Shown here piece by piece: positions 24,206 through 38,694 of a stretch of DNA of 64,000 bases. The stretch is from Colias croceus (taxonomy: Eukaryota > Arthropoda > Insecta > Lepidoptera > Pieridae), in NCBI RefSeq assembly GCF_905220415.1, contig NC_059556.1:9622501-9686500 (forward strand), in the 5' to 3' direction. Position 1 is the first letter of the stretch. Each line of letters opens with the position of its first letter. The notes beneath the pieces were generated by a model. The model ran no database searches and was not told the origin of the DNA. It saw only the letters and a program-made list of their open reading frames with translations. A program made the translations under genes and the position numbers.

Positions 24206-27200
24206 TATTTGGGATTGGTATCGATCCAGTAACATCCCTATAGCCAAGCCCTGCTATTTACTTTTTCAATATTTTCAATGTACAGAATTGACGGCCTTCT
24301 ACAGATTTATATATCATATTATATGTATAGAAGACTAGAAATAATGTATTCGGTTCTTATTATTCAGCATTACATTATAAAACTTACAAATAAAGAGCAT
24401 ATAAATAGTTTAATATAGAGTAGCAAAATCGCAACGGAGCCATTTTATGATATGATTTTTGTATCTGTATAGGCAGAAAGTTTTCGCAGTATCTATACGT
24501 TCACCGAAAAATAGCATTTCCATGAGAGTTTTACTGTAAAGTTTTAAATAAATCGTAAGTTCATAATTTTTTCAATGTGTATGTAAAAGGGGCGGCAAAT
24601 CGTAATGCTCTTAACATTGCAATACATCTCACTTCACCAGCTCCATTGCTGTAGAAAGTGGGTGGAGTGCTGTTATCACATCATCAATGTTATAGAGTAC
24701 TGAACAGCAGCAGAAGGACGCAGGCGGCGGCGGGCGGGGCGCGGGGCGCGCGGCGCGGGCTGCGGCGGGAGAGCGGACTCGTGGGCGGAGCGGGACAGGG
24801 GACAGGGATGAACTAGTTTCGCAATAGTTTTTCATTCACTAGTCACCGACTGTCATAGCGCTTAAAATTTTAAATGTAAAAGGTCAAGTGGCGAAGGTGA
24901 AGTTATAGTTTTTAAGAAGGATTTGTAGGTCTAGGCTAAAACTGGAAATTTTAATTAATCGGACTCAAATCGTGGCTTTAATAAATTAGAATTTCGTAAC
25001 GATTGTGAGGCAATGGGCAAATTTTTATTATATAATATTTATATAGTATGTATACACATTAACAAAGGTTCCAACCTTACGAACTGAATGTGTTTCTCGT
25101 AAAGATCCCTGTAGTATGCTAATATTTTAAGCAACAAATTGTTGAATATATTCATGATGTAACCTAAGAAGTATACCGATAATCTGACGATTAATTATAA
25201 ATTTTAAACGCAACATTGGGTTCAATCTTAAATTACTAATTCGTTTTCCAGTCTATCAAACATAAACGTTTTAACGTTGAGTGTGCTCGTGCTGTACCGA
25301 GTTAGTATTGACATACGACATTTGAAAACAACCTTAAAAAACTAAGTTTTTATAAATCATTGTTTTGAAATGTCATGTTCAAAACAAAATTAAGAATAAA
25401 ATATAAATTAAAATTATTCAAGGGCATTGCATTTAAATTGTGATGTATCGCTATTTATCATTGAACCGGGTCAAATATTTTTCTTGTTTATTAATAGACA
25501 TTTTTTACATTTATTGTGTCTATAAATAATTATTTACCTATATGCAAGAATGGTGAGTATAAACGAAAATAAAGTATAAACCGTACAAAATTATAATCAT
25601 AATAACATTTTAATAATATTATGTCGATTGCTTTACGTCAAAGAAAGCACTCACTTGACGAGGTTCAAAACGCTGAGGGGTTGCACAAATATGGATCTCA
25701 TGGAATTTACGTAGTACGTAGTTTATAGCAATTTCCATAGTACAATATAAGCCATACGGAAAATTGGAAGCGCAAAAGTCACAATAAGAAACAATACAAG
25801 CTTATACTACTTGCATATGCAGCACATGCAGTGCCAGTGCCCAGTACGTACTTGAGGAGAGAGGAGACTCGTGGAGAAATGCTTTATTCTTCATAAATTG
25901 TAGGTATACAATATAATTTCTAAGTTAAGCTTGACTTACTGAAGGCTTTTGATTTTTATTATTTTGGCAATTAATGAATATTTGTTTGCGTATTAAGTAA
26001 ATAAGGTAAAATAATAATAAATTATTTTCAATAGCAAATGAAATATTATGTACTTTCAGAAATCCTTATCCAAATGTGGTGAGCATCAAAATAGTGTAAA
26101 ATATATACATAGCTCAATACATATTTTTTTATTTTCAGTTTCATAACGCACCTCTTATTTTCACTTTATTGGAAATAGGTTCTTATATCCGAATATTGTT
26201 TAGTTTAATGATGTAATTTTTTTTTCTGTAAGATAAAAGAAAATGAAAATGAAAATGAAAAGGTAAGTACCCAAGTTTATACAGAAGGTATAGAAGTGGT
26301 AGTATAACCTATTATTTAATTAAAAACTGTATAATATTAATCTTAAAAAAAACAACATTTTAGAAAAAAATACTTACCGAGTTCTTTATTTACAAAATTA
26401 AAGAACTCCAAAAATAAATAGTTTGGGTAAATTTTAAAAAAAATCCCTTTAAAAAATTTCATGTATAAGAACTCAAAGTTTCATTAAGTAGGTAGTAAGA
26501 GTTTTTATCAAAACAAAATAATTCAGAAAGCAACTTCTCGGATGGCTAAGACCTTAAACTTTCTTAGCAATACGGATAAATAATAAATTGTATGATATTT
26601 ACACAAAAAATATTATTTTAATTAACACCATCCGCCAGATGCTAAAATTATTCGTTCACACTTTGCGCGGCAAAGCAAAATTTAACATTCTCTATTACAA
26701 TAGATAAATTAGATATGATTTGTATACTATTTAGCAAACTTAAATTCAAATGTTGCTGCTGTTGCCACAGACCAATGTTTCGTTATGAAATAGAAACGTT
26801 AAAATGTGTTCAACGACCCTTTAATAACTTCAATGGTTAGGGGGTCGGCGGGGTCTAGATGCAGTGGGGTTGGGGGTTACAAGGGTGAAGGCTGCGCGTG
26901 ACAACGTTGATTATGGTCAAAATCATTATCGTTTACAAGTGTTGAATAATTATGAGGTTTCATTGCATGCGAAAAGCGGATATAGGTGTTATTATCTATT
27001 TATCAGAATTTATTTAATATAAAATTACCTATAAAATGGATGGATTTAAAATTGAACTAACTTATGACACACAAGGACTATGATGAATTGACAAATTCAA
27101 ATTAAAATTATTTTTGTTCCATAAATTATTAAGTTCTTCATTATTTTTTATTAGTTTATTGTAACATATTTTTTATTTACATTACTATTAATAAAAAAAT

Positions 27201-29039
27201 GATATATCAAAAGTAATGTCTGTCATAAGGCGGGACAACACAGAGCGAGCAGCCTCGCGAACAATTAACTGCGCGAAGCAGCTCACTTTGTGCGGAACCC
27301 TCTATCACTATCTACGTCAAAACTGCTTACCTAGTTAATTTGATATTTAGATATATTATGTATTATGAACTATTCAGAGGGAACGAAGGTCATTCCTAAA
27401 AAGAAATGTGGTACTTTTTAGTGTAGCTACAGCTCTATACGTAGATACCAGATAACGTTGCTTTAAACCGATTGATCATTGATGTGATTGTTTTTGTGTT
27501 TGATAGGAAATTGTAGTCCCATTTAATACCATCTGGAGTGGTACGACTATACCCAGGAAAGTCTGTGACATTTTTCGTATAAAATTATTATATTGCTCTA
27601 CATTACTCGAAGGGAGTTTTAATTGGATAGGCAGCGGTAAGTAATACGCGAGCGAAGTCGCAAGGAAAAAGCTACTGGATAGACTCAGGTATTATTATTT
27701 TTTAAAGATGCGTATTAGATAATTTATTATTTTTATTTGAGATTTTAATAAGATCAGCTACTAACTAGATAGCGGCTGTCATTTTGGATCGCAAAGTTTT
27801 GTATCAATGGTCCCGCTCCCGCTCGCGCGCCCGCCCCCGCGCCCGCTCCGCCCGCGCGCGGCTTTGGCGCGGCGGCCATCGTACTGCCTTGGCTTAGTTT
27901 TCACCGAGTGGTCGTAAAACAAAAACCAGATTTGTCATAGTCCGTGTGGGCCCTGAGTAGGTAGGTTCGTAGCTTAGACTCGCCCAAAATGTACTCTACG
28001 CTTTATATGGTCTTTCCGTCATTTACCTTCAATCCTAATATTAAGTAATTCATAAAAATTACTACAGGTAATATATAATAATTTTAAATTCTACGAGAAT
28101 TCATAACAAAAGTTATATAAAGTAATAAATAATTTCGAAAATTATATCTAGGCCAATGGTAATTTTATTTTATAAAATAATATTTCGATATATTTGGCGG
28201 ATCACGGATGCAACCCATTCAGTTAAACGTGTACCTAACATGAACGTTAAATAAAACTGCTCACTTAATAAACATTTTCGTATCGTACATTATTAGATTT
28301 TCTTAACATATTATAGCGCAGTAAGGACATTTTGGATCTGGGGTAATGCCGGAAAATTGTGAATATTGCTCCTGAGAATCGTATTATTGTAAGTATCGTG
28401 TAAGTATTGTATTGATAATAATAGTATTCATATTTTGGTATAAAATCACATTATTGGATAATCCACGTCATATGTAATTACCCGAATGCACCTAATTAAC
28501 ATTTAAATCCTATCGAATCAACATAAGAACTCGTGTATTTAATATTATGGCAAATAAATCGCATAGTACATAATATGATACCTAATGTAGGAATACAGTT
28601 AGCCAAAACTGGACACACACTTTTTAAGCGTTACGGTATAGTCATACATTCACTTAAATGCAGTTCTCGGATTTAAAATTACTCAGCGGACTAACCGCGT
28701 AACACATGAAGTGTAGCCGAGTTACCCACTAGCCACAGATCGACTCTAGATGACCGACTCATTTATTATGAAAGCTTACATAAGTGTTATACAAAGTGAT
28801 GTCAATAACTTGTTTATTTTGTGTACACATCGGAGCAATATTCGGTAACACAGTGAATTTGAGATTTGCATTATTTATCAAAACCATTGCAACTTTGCAA
28901 GGAATCTAATATCTTAAGTGAATAATTCTTTTCAATAAAACGATTAAGTAATCAATTAATATTGTTATAAAATACTGCACCGCTTTCATATTGTTAGAAC
29001 TAGATCAATTTCAATCGACAACCAACCATTTGCATTTTG
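24206..29039. other. Noncoding stretch
   Basis: No supported gene. GC-rich islets lie at 24715-24800 and 27810-27880. A G-rich tract is listed separately. A short hexamer tract (AAAATG repeats) occurs near 26237-26260. Everything else is AT-rich. Confidence 0.5.
26840..26876 (+). other. G-rich tract, possible G-quadruplex
   Basis: Four G-runs of five, four, four and five at 26840-26844, 26850-26853, 26866-26869 and 26872-26876, in otherwise AT-rich DNA. One loop is long (12 bases), so folding is uncertain. Confidence 0.3.
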
Positions 29040-29125
29040 TAACTTAAATGACAAAAAACACACCAACTTTCAAATAAAAAAAGAATCATCAAAATCCGTA
29101 CACCGAGTGGAAAGTTCTGAGCTAT
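29040..29125 (-). repeat. Partial copy of the 1190-1425 repeat family
   Basis: On the minus strand it reads CTCAGAACTTTCCACTCGG and then a GATGATTC plus poly-T stretch, matching the order in 3171-3345. The terminal repeats are missing. Confidence 0.4.
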
Positions 29126-29690
29126 CCAAACAAAATATACAGTTATAATATTATTAATAGCTCATGTTATTACATTCTTATTAGAGAAACGTTGAATAAG
29201 TTTTGAATGTTTTTTCAAAGTTTTAATTATATAATATTAATAAATTGTTTGCAAAATATATTTTATTCTGTCAGAGATGGTTATGTCATTGAATACGCAT
29301 AAGTAACAAAATTAAAATGTTTCTTATAAATACTCTTACTCATTAAATTATAAAGCGAAATCTATCTTATCTTAAAACTATAAATAGTTATCTTTTGTGC
29401 TATCTTTTTGGAGATAGCAACCGACTGTGAACTCTGTGAACCTCTGAATATTGATGCGCCCTTCGAGGCTTTGTACGAGTTGACGGAGTGCTTTTGTGAG
29501 AAGGAAAATATATTAACAGTATGATTCGTAATTTTACAATAATTGTCATCACTTCATTGTATGTTGGTTAAAATAATTGTGCGTGTCTTGCTCTATGCAC
29601 ACAGTCGAACTGTCCACATTAGCCGCACGGGGAATACACGGAAATGGTCGTGGCTTATAATAAGAAAAAAATCTCGAAAGTTATACGATG

Positions 29691-29815
29691 TTCAAACTCA
29701 AACATTTATTTATTCAATTAGACTTCTTCTTGAAGCATTTTTGAATCGTCATTACATATTTCTAACATTTACCACCGTTTCGGAAAGCACTGTCTGGATA
29801 TGGAGAAGAAAATGT
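29691..29815 (+). repeat. Dispersed repeat (CAAACATTTATTTATTCAAT family), truncated
   Basis: The same family as 43265-43436 and 55435-55568: CAAACATTTATTTATTCAAT, then ATCGTCATTACAT, ACATTTACCACCG and a TATGGAGAAGAA segment. This copy stops after the GGAGAAGAA part. It probably derives from the 3' end of a LINE or a SINE; I cannot name it. Confidence 0.6.
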
Positions 29816-32708
29816 TTTCAGGACACAGGCGAGGGGCCGAGACGCGACATCCACAGCTTACTCCGTTTATCATTTACGTCACCACGCGGGTCGCACCGCA
29901 CTTTTGCTCATAACATACAAATAATATAATCCGGGTCCGCGTGGCGCAACTAGTTGCGGAATGGACGACCCAGATTAGATCCACAACGTTGTTATTAATT
30001 GATATTCAAACTCGGGTGCAACCGTCAGATGATCAATATCAGTAATATAAAACGGTGATGGGCTCATGTGCTCCTTGCGCAATGGACGCGAAAATATGTT
30101 TTCGTTATTTCAAAGTTTTTATGACGTTGTTTACGGTTTTTATATTTTTTGCAATATAGGTACTTGCTTAGCATTGACCAAACTTTTTTTGTTATTATTA
30201 TTTTTTATTTTTTTCAATGTAGGAATGTGTAATTAATGTGTAACATTGGTTAATTGCATAGCTTAGGTAGGGCGAAATTATATTAGCCTTATTAATAAAA
30301 ACAAACTTATGAAAGATATAAATGGGAATTGAATAAATATACGTCAAAGAAAAAGAATTGCTTTTCATAAAAGTTACAAAACGTTATTACGTAAGTAGAA
30401 ATACTCATTTATTAGTTAGAGCTTAAGCTTACTATAAAACATTTCCTTGAATTACTGTGACGCTTTAACTTCTACGTACACCAACAACGTGACCCCATTT
30501 TTGTTATTATTTAATCACACATTTTCCTTCAACAGTTCCTTCAGTTGCGACATTAATTTATTAATAAATTGCGCGTTGAGCACTGGATTCCTTGTTTCGG
30601 GGTTTCCACAGAATGACGCACGGACATGCCCAGTTCTACATTTTGTGATGAAACTAATATTGAAATATAAAATAATAACGTTGGTGTGGTGAAAGGCATT
30701 ATATAATTCAGGTTCTTTATTATATTGACAAAAAATATATAAAATATCTATTACCTTATATTTATTTATAACTTATTAAAAAGGCATTGGAATTTCCTGC
30801 CCTGGAAAAAAGAAATATTGTGAAGAACAAAAAAAAAATGGAACATTGCTAAGCTGTGTTTCATTTAATATCTTTTACTTCAAAAACAAATGGATTCCCA
30901 ATACTCATTGATAATGTAAACACATAAATGACAGTCTCGGGCGGGCGGAGAGCGGCGGGCGGAGAGGGCGCGCGACGCTCAAAAAGCTTTATGTGTCAAA
31001 TAATATTATAAATTAGTGTCATTTTTCATAAGAAATAAAATATTCGTTCTAAATATATGTTCATTTATTTGTAAATTATAGAAATATAAGTATTAATGAT
31101 ATCTAAAAATTGGATATTAGTCAACACAACGGTTCCTAATTTTTATTACTACACAAAATGAATTATTTCTAATTTTACGGAATATATTATGGAATTAAAA
31201 AAGAGCTGCTGTGTTCTATGAAAGGATATATTATAGTGAGTGTACCTGGAGTCAGTAGATAGAGTCCGAATTGAGAACATGAGAGAGGGTCGGTACACAC
31301 ACTTCCATTCTGTATATTAACATAAAGCGAATATAGTTGCCTAATGGCAACTTATGGCACGTGTTAATTACATCTTAATGTCTAAAGATTGAAATTTACA
31401 CGCAACACTTATGTACCTGATACCAAAAGTCGAGGGTCAGAGAATTTTATCATACATTTCCCAATATGATTTATTGGCTATAAAATAAACTATTGTGAAT
31501 TGCAAAAGAAATATTTTGCGGACACTTAGCACTTGCCTGCGTGTCAATGTCGCTGCAACTGCCAAGGTTTACATTAGAACATATATACCAGCTACATATT
31601 AACAAAATCATTAAAGGATTAACGGCATGTTAAGCAATTGAATATTTAAGTAAACAATTTATTAAAGCTGACATAAAAAGTATTAAGTATGATGCCACAA
31701 AAAGGTGTGTATAATAAAGAATTAATTTCTGTCATAATATTTTATATAATGATCATAATAGATACAACATACACGTTAATAGTAATTGCGTAAAGCGCGG
31801 TTGCATATCGAGGAAACGGATCGACCCGTGTCGTATGAAAGTTGACCAATAAAAGTGATTGCAGCTTTGATGATGTCTATTCATGAATAATGAAGAATTA
31901 TGTGCATACTCCGGGAAGGTAAATCTTATCTGACTAGAGACGTTCAGGAAGACACTAATCTTCCATACGAGTTTACGTCGTCTTTATTCACATTATTGCA
32001 CCTGGAACATGAAATGGTTTTCAATATGTAAATGAAAATTATTTTTAAAGATTGATTAACTCAGTATTCAATATCTGTCAATAGAAATAAACATTGAGAT
32101 GGTAGTTACAAAAATAGTAAAACTCTTTGTACTGGAATATTGTTTATAGTTTTTTATACAAAAGACATAAATTGTTACTTAGCAACTCTCGTAGCAATAC
32201 AATATCGTTTCCTTCAATGTAAGGCGGAACTTCGTATAAAGCATGAATGAGACTATATTATTTAAATAAACATTATATATATTTTACATGCGATAGTAAT
32301 ATAATCAACGAATTGGTTATATTCGTAGTCGTCCTTAACATAAAAGACAACTCACGCGACGCGGTCAGGGGTCACGAACAAGGCGCAATGTACTATTTTA
32401 TATAATAATTACTTTATTTTTTATAACTTAAGTATATATTACTACAATTATGATATCACATGATAATGAGTATTTGGGAATGGGTTGTTTGTTCATGAAA
32501 CTCTAAACAGGATTTCTTGGAAAATGTATGGCTGCTCTATCATCGCATCTGAAAATGCAAGTGGCGAACAAGCGATGAGGCGATAGCGGCTCGTTATCAA
32601 TGTATCAATGGGCCTGCGCCATTCGATCTAGCTCGCTTCTTGCGTTACAACAATGCTCTACATTTATTCTGATTATTCATATAAATAAGTATACGATAAT
32701 TGGCTATT
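29816..32708. other. Noncoding stretch
   Basis: No supported gene. A GC-rich islet lies at 30935-30975. The segment 29930-30000 has a weak tRNA-like A-box resemblance that I did not accept as a tRNA or SINE. Confidence 0.45.
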
Positions 32709-32720
32709 ATTAGAGTATGC
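32709..32720 (+). repeat. Target-site duplication, left copy
   Basis: ATTAGAGTATGC, identical to 34685-34696 on the other side of the Jockey element. Confidence 0.85.
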
Positions 32721-34439
32721 CGTTTTCCTGGTGATAAAAAGCTACTAAATAATCTCACAAAACAGCTACAAAGAGAGATAAAAAAACTAAATGACGCTAA
32801 TATGACGTCATATCTCAAAAAACTGACTAACGATCGCAGCACAGACTACTCTCTCTGGAAAGCTACGAAACATATGAATAGACCCGTTCTGCATATTCCA
32901 CCAATTAAGGAAGAAAATGGAAAATGGGCAATCCACAATGAACAAAAAGCTAAAAGATTTGCGCAACATCTGGAAAATATCTTTAAGCCATATGATGATG
33001 ACGCAAATGAACTACCTGAAGATCAAAACCTTAATGAAGAATTACAAATAAAGTCTGTAATACCCAAAGAGATTTCCAACGAAATTAAGTTAAGTATTAA
33101 CCCAAAAAAATCTCCGGGGTTTGACTTAATCACAGGCGAAATAATGCATAATTTGCCACGCAAAGCTATAATTAAATTAACAACACTCTTCAACGCTGCA
33201 TTTAGGTTAAAATATGTGCCTAATTTGTGGAAAGTTGCTGAAGTTATTATGATATTAAAGCCAGGAAAACCACCAAATGATGTAACATCATATCGACCGA
33301 TCTCGTTGCTACCAATAGTATCAAAACTTTTTGAAAAACTGTTACTTAAACGGATCATGCCAATACTTGATGAGAAGAAAATAATTCCAGAACACCAATA
33401 ATTTGGATTTAGAAAGAAACACTCCACAATAGATCAAGTTCACAGATTAACAAATGTCATCGAAAAAGCGTTTGAAGAAAAGAAAGTCTGTTCAGCAGTG
33501 TTTTTAGATGTCGCTCAGGCTTTTGATAAGGTTTGGCACAAAGGTCTCATTCATAAAATAAGAACAATGCTACCAAAACAAATTTCAGATATCTTAGAAT
33601 CGTATATAACCAATCGAGTATTTAGAGTTCGACAAGACGATGCCTACTCGGACCTCAAGGAAATACGAGCTGGTGTACCACAAGGAAGTGTTTTGGGTCC
33701 CATCCTATACCTTTTGTATACGTGTGACATCCCAGTATTAGAAAAAAACATTACTGCAACATTTGCCGACGACACTGCTATCATGGCCACAGGCATCACT
33801 TACCAGGAAGCAGGAGATAAAGTTCAAGAAGCTGTGAATCAGGTCTACGAATGGACTCGGAAATGGCGGATAAGATTGAACGAATCCAAATCCGTTCACA
33901 TAAATTTTACAAACAAAAGAACACAGATTGTCCCGATACTCCTTAATGGCCAACAAATACCTTATGCTAACACGGCGAAATACCTCGGTATGACGCTTGA
34001 CGCTAAGCTACGCTGGAAGGCTCACGTCAAGAAGAAGCGAGAAGAATTAGGCTTGCGCTATAAGAAATTGTATTGGCTTCTTGGAAGATACTCCCAGTTG
34101 TCGATACATAATAAGCTACTCATATATAAACAAGTCCTAATGCCAGTATGGACGTATGGTATTCAGCTGTGGGGCTGTACCAAAAAAAGCAACATTGACA
34201 TTATACAACGTTTCCAAAATAAAGTACTGAGAGACATTGTAAATGCTCCATGGTACATCCGTAATGGTGACCTCCACCGTGACCTAAAAGTGGACACCGT
34301 GGACAAAATTGTTCAAAAACATGCAGAAGCTCATCAACATCGACTTCATCATCACGTGAATGTTGAGGCTATCCAGCTCCTTGACACCACGGACCTAGTG
34401 CGAAGACTAAAAAGGACTAAACCTTTTGAGTTAGTGTAG
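32721..34439 (+). pseudogene. Jockey reverse transcriptase fragment with an in-frame TAA
   Basis: One reading frame covers the reverse transcriptase and the C-terminal region. Visible motifs are NPKKSPGFDLITGEI, SYRPISLLPIVSKLFEKLL, FGFRKKHSTIDQVH, FLDVAQAFDKVWHKG, AGVPQGSVLGPILY, the catalytic TFADDTAIMA, KYLGMTLDAKLRW and MPVWTYGIQLWG. These are characteristic of the Jockey clade. A single TAA codon at 33399-33401 sits between EHQ and FGFRK, where the family has no extra residue. The frame is the same on both sides, so the cause is a 3-base insertion rather than a frameshift. The endonuclease part is lost by 5' truncation. Otherwise the copy is well preserved. Confidence 0.85.
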
Positions 34440-34652
34440 TGATAAGTGAAAAGTGAACAGTGGCAATTATCTGTATACCAAAGCACACGAGCAAAGTGAC
34501 TTACTTCCCCTTAACAGACACTAAGCAAGTGACAATGGACACTCTCTTAGAATAAGTTATTTAGAAATTTAGGTTAACATAAAATTACTTATTAGTCTTG
34601 TAGGCTAGATTGTAATTTGTATAAGGTGCTATTTTAATTAGCAACCTTATTT

Positions 34653-34685
<33 letters not shown>
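32721..34685 (+). mobile_element. 5'-truncated Jockey retrotransposon
   Basis: About 1.96 kb starting inside ORF2 and ending in an oligo-A tail (34657-34685). It is bounded by exact 12 bp target-site duplications, ATTAGAGTATGC, at 32709-32720 and 34685-34696 (the last tail A overlaps the right copy). 5' truncation, A tail and duplication are the standard result of target-primed reverse transcription. The 3' UTR spans 34440-34656. This copy lacks the endonuclease and ORF1 and cannot move on its own. Confidence 0.9.
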
Positions 34686-34687
<2 letters not shown>

Positions 34688-34696
34688 AGAGTATGC
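34685..34696 (+). repeat. Target-site duplication, right copy
   Basis: ATTAGAGTATGC directly after the oligo-A tail; its first A may belong to the tail. Confidence 0.85.
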
Positions 34697-34914
34697 ATAA
34701 AGAAATAAAATTTGAATATATAAATTGATGAAATTATTGATAATATTATGTACCTATACTTACAGCGCCATCTAGTAGTGAGTAGTAGAACTTCATTAAA
34801 CAATATTTTGCGAAACCAATTTCGTTCATGAATGCCGGGGTCAATGCAAGTTATTGCCATCTTTGATCAAGAGATACGAACTAAAGTTTCCACATTTACT
34901 TTGTTATTAATTTA

Positions 34915-35090
34915 CTAGCCCGCGGCTTCGCACGCTCTGTCTAAAACTTAATAAATTATATAGTAAAACCTTCCTCTTGAATAACTCTATCTATTAAAAA
35001 ACTGCATCAATTGTTCGTGTGTTGTATGTTTATCCGTTGTGTAGTTTTGAAGATTTAAGCATATATACATACATACAGATGCGGGAAGAG
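34915..35090 (-). mobile_element. Helitron-like element or fragment
   Basis: On the minus strand it ends GAAGCCGCGGGCTAG followed by T and contains an ATGTATGTATATATG stretch, as in related copies. The 5' boundary is not defined. Confidence 0.45.
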
Positions 35091-38000
35091 AATTTGCTAT
35101 TAGTCATAAATATATATTTTTTTCAACCATCCTTCTTCAAATAAGTTAATTAAACGGTTTACTATCATTTGTTTACATAATTACTGATACTGGATTAACC
35201 TGAATGAATCTGTAATTTGGCAGTTTCGTAGATATATTTGTAATAACATACAACGAAATCGATAGAAACTTATTATTTTCATCTTCTGGGAAGCGAAGGC
35301 GTCGTTAGCGGGTGCAGAGCGCAGTGCGTGCGAGTGCAGCGAACAAACGGCGATGCAACGCGGCGGCCCGGTTCCCACGGCCGGCGGCGCGGCGCATCGC
35401 TGTCGCTATCGATAGTCGATACGCCTTACACAACGATTGTTCGCAATATGAGAGGAGGAATAAAACAGATGTTCTTGTTGAAATTGTATAATTTGAGAAA
35501 CCATGCGCCGTGGGTTTCGCCGTAACGCTCACACTCTGCTCGAGGTCATTAGAAATTACTTAATAGTGTAAAATTTCACTTTTTTCACTATTGTTTGCTA
35601 ATGTCAATATTTTTGTATTTACGTTTACTCAGCCAATATTATAATGTCGGTCTGTCTTGTAGACTGTAGACACGGTTTGGGTCATCCTTCCGTTCGACGC
35701 AGTATTCATATTTATATAAGACTCAGTAATTTATTGTGTAACGAGGGAAATATACGAGATATTTAATGAATTATTTAAATAATAATTTAAATTATAATTA
35801 TTTGTATAGTATTCTACCACCCCACACCCTTAATCAGTAATTACTCTGCACACAGAAATAATAAAACTTCCATGCTATAGCTATATTCGCATTTATTCTA
35901 CAGTTCAAAGTGCACAATATTCAAGTTTAATATTAACATTATGTCGAAGATAATTCCTAATCTTATCTTAGCTGTGAATATGCTCATATGTTTCCTAAGG
36001 CGAATACACCTGCGTAGTATAAAGTACAATGTAATAAATAAACATCATTTTTGTAAACACTGATAGTCTAATAAGACTTATTATAAAAACTGATTTGTAT
36101 CATTCTTGTGAATGGAGTAGCATCGAATTAATCAGTACTAAATACTAAGTGGGTAATTTATTTGGTGTACATAATATGTATTGCGAAAACTCATAAATTA
36201 TTTTTCTCGTGTAAATGTAATGAAAAAATTAGAAAGCGGGTGCGTTTGAAATACTAGAACGAACATTACTTAAATATTTGTAATTGATAATAATTAGAGT
36301 CGAGTAAAGCGCTAAGCTCGCCGCACTTTATGTAACTTGCGATAACATCAGGGTTTACTTCCTCTAATGCAGATTTATTGAAAGGTCGACTTACATAACT
36401 CGCACTTTGTTTTGAAACCCCGAGATCTAATATTTTGGGTGTTTCAATAACGTGCTATTACGGATATGTAATAGTTGTATACGTAGTATATTATTATTAG
36501 TCTGTGGTAATAGTTATCATTGGAGAGAGAACGGTTGAGAGGACTCGGTCACTCGGCCGCGGCGCTCCACGAGCCTCGTGCATTTGCAATAGAATCAACT
36601 ATTCATATTTATTGCATTCCACAAACACATGTATCATATAGTATTTCGTAATTTTTCTCGTAATCGTCGTAATCTTTCGCCACAATAACGTATCAATGAT
36701 CATAACAACGTTAAGGCAGAGTTAAGATTCTTGTATAACTAAGAATCGTAAATAATTCAACCCAATAATTCAATAAATCCAAATCAATAAAGATTCTAAA
36801 TATATTTAAATCGGTTTTAAGCGAGTGAACAATTATAATAAAGCTTGGAATTTGAATAGCATGAGACCGAGCGTTCGATTAGCGAATAGGTACAAATTTT
36901 TCACATGATTGGATAGAAACAATGTAAGCACAAGGCTGTATGTCGCCGTAACAATGTGTCGCCGCAACATATTTGTGGTTTAGAGCAATTATCGGTGAAG
37001 TAACGAGTGTTGAGTACTGACTGGGTGTAACCCGCGGCGTGCACTCTGCGCTTTGCTCGCGTTTCGTCACAACACAAGCAATAGCGAAGAAAGAATTCAA
37101 CGGGCGCACCGCTCTTTGTTATTGAGATAATAATTAATTAATATAATATGAACTACATTTTCCGCTTTACTCTGCCAATTTTGTCCAGTTAATACTAATA
37201 AGATATTTTATTTTGTATTATAAAATGACAGTCTCATCTGAAAATCTACTCGATCATCGCCTTTCTATTCCATAAAAAAGCGAAACATACGAGGCCGATG
37301 TCGATATATTTCTGTAAGCTGTACATCAAAAGCGTTAGCTAACTCGACACGAAACTATTGCAACAAAAAGATGTGTGTATAAATTGCCCAACTCCTTAAA
37401 CAACATTTAGCGCCATATAATATCATGTTAAAATTAAAAATGTTTTCATTAACATATTCGAATGGTGTTGGAGTGCGCAAGAGTCGCACTAATATGTTGG
37501 CTAAGTCAGTTCTGCGCGAGCGACCCCTGACCCGCTAATTACACACACTTGCACAACTCTAAATGCCTTCTTAAACATTTTTACAAATTACTTCAAATGA
37601 CAAGACATATTATTTGAAACTCTTTCAAGGATGAGCTTCGAAAGCTTTCCATTCTATCGAAATATTTGAGTAACATATAATATTTTAGAAAATATCATAA
37701 ATCAAAAGAACAATTATTTTTTTTGTGTCGTAATTTGCATTAATTACTAGGTAATGTGTTTAAAATTGATCCATTCATTTCAAGTAACCTTTTGAGCAAA
37801 TAACGACACTCATTTTACTCTATTATAATATGTCACAGCGTAAATATTGAACAATAGATAAATAAGCCTTAGAACAATCGTGTTTATGTGTAGCTCCAAT
37901 ATATATAAAATAAAACAATTATTGTTAACTGAATCCATACAACCAAGCTAGCAATACTATTACAGTATTAGCAAGCTTTAATACCTATTTGCAAAAAATA

Positions 38001-38694
38001 AATATAAAGCAAAGTGCGCTGACTCCGCTCGCTCTGGCTAACTGGGGCGCAGCTGACGGGTTTGATTTATAGTTGTTTGTCACTTGATACTCTATTGTTT
38101 GCCCTCACACATATTTGCTTTCATCTTTAAGAGTAACTCAAACTTACATGAATAATTGCGATAAATGTACCATATTATTATCTCAATAAGCTCGTTTACG
38201 TAACTTACATCAATAGGTATCATTACTGTACCATGCAGTAATATATTTATTAAACTGTGAGTGATTCAGTGTTACTAATATACCGAGATGTAAATAACGA
38301 ACAGATAATAATATGTAATATGTTTACGAGCTAACAGTTTGCGCCACTCCACTGACGCTGCTCAGGAAGACGGAATGCTCCCCGCGAATGTGACCGGCTC
38401 GTTACCTTGGCTTTTATTACTCTTACATTTTACGTATGAAAACAATTTATGTAATGTCCGTTGTTACATTAGTGCAAGATAAACCACGTGCAAGTGGATT
38501 TGTTTTGTAAATTCAGCAATAAACAGTCGGCTCAGTCGGGCAACGCGTCCAGAGTTGCGTTCGGCCGCTGGTCACATCCGATAGAAGCGCGTCCAACACT
38601 TACCGAATTGTAATTAGTAATATAATTAGATTAGGGCGGCCGCCCATGAGCGGTTCTAATTCAAGCGATATTTAATTAGTTATCACAATTTATA
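35091..38694. other. Noncoding stretch
   Basis: No supported gene. GC-rich islets occur at 35305-35400, 36550-36580 and 38530-38580. The small frames there are incidental. Confidence 0.5.

Noticed and set aside
29543..29929. 128-codon plus-strand frame
   Set aside because: It runs through the dispersed repeat at 29691-29815, so it is chance translation of repeat DNA.
29930..30000. Possible tRNA-derived SINE head (GTGGCGCAACTAG resembling an A-box)
   Set aside because: The B-box match is poor, there is no cloverleaf and no tail follows.
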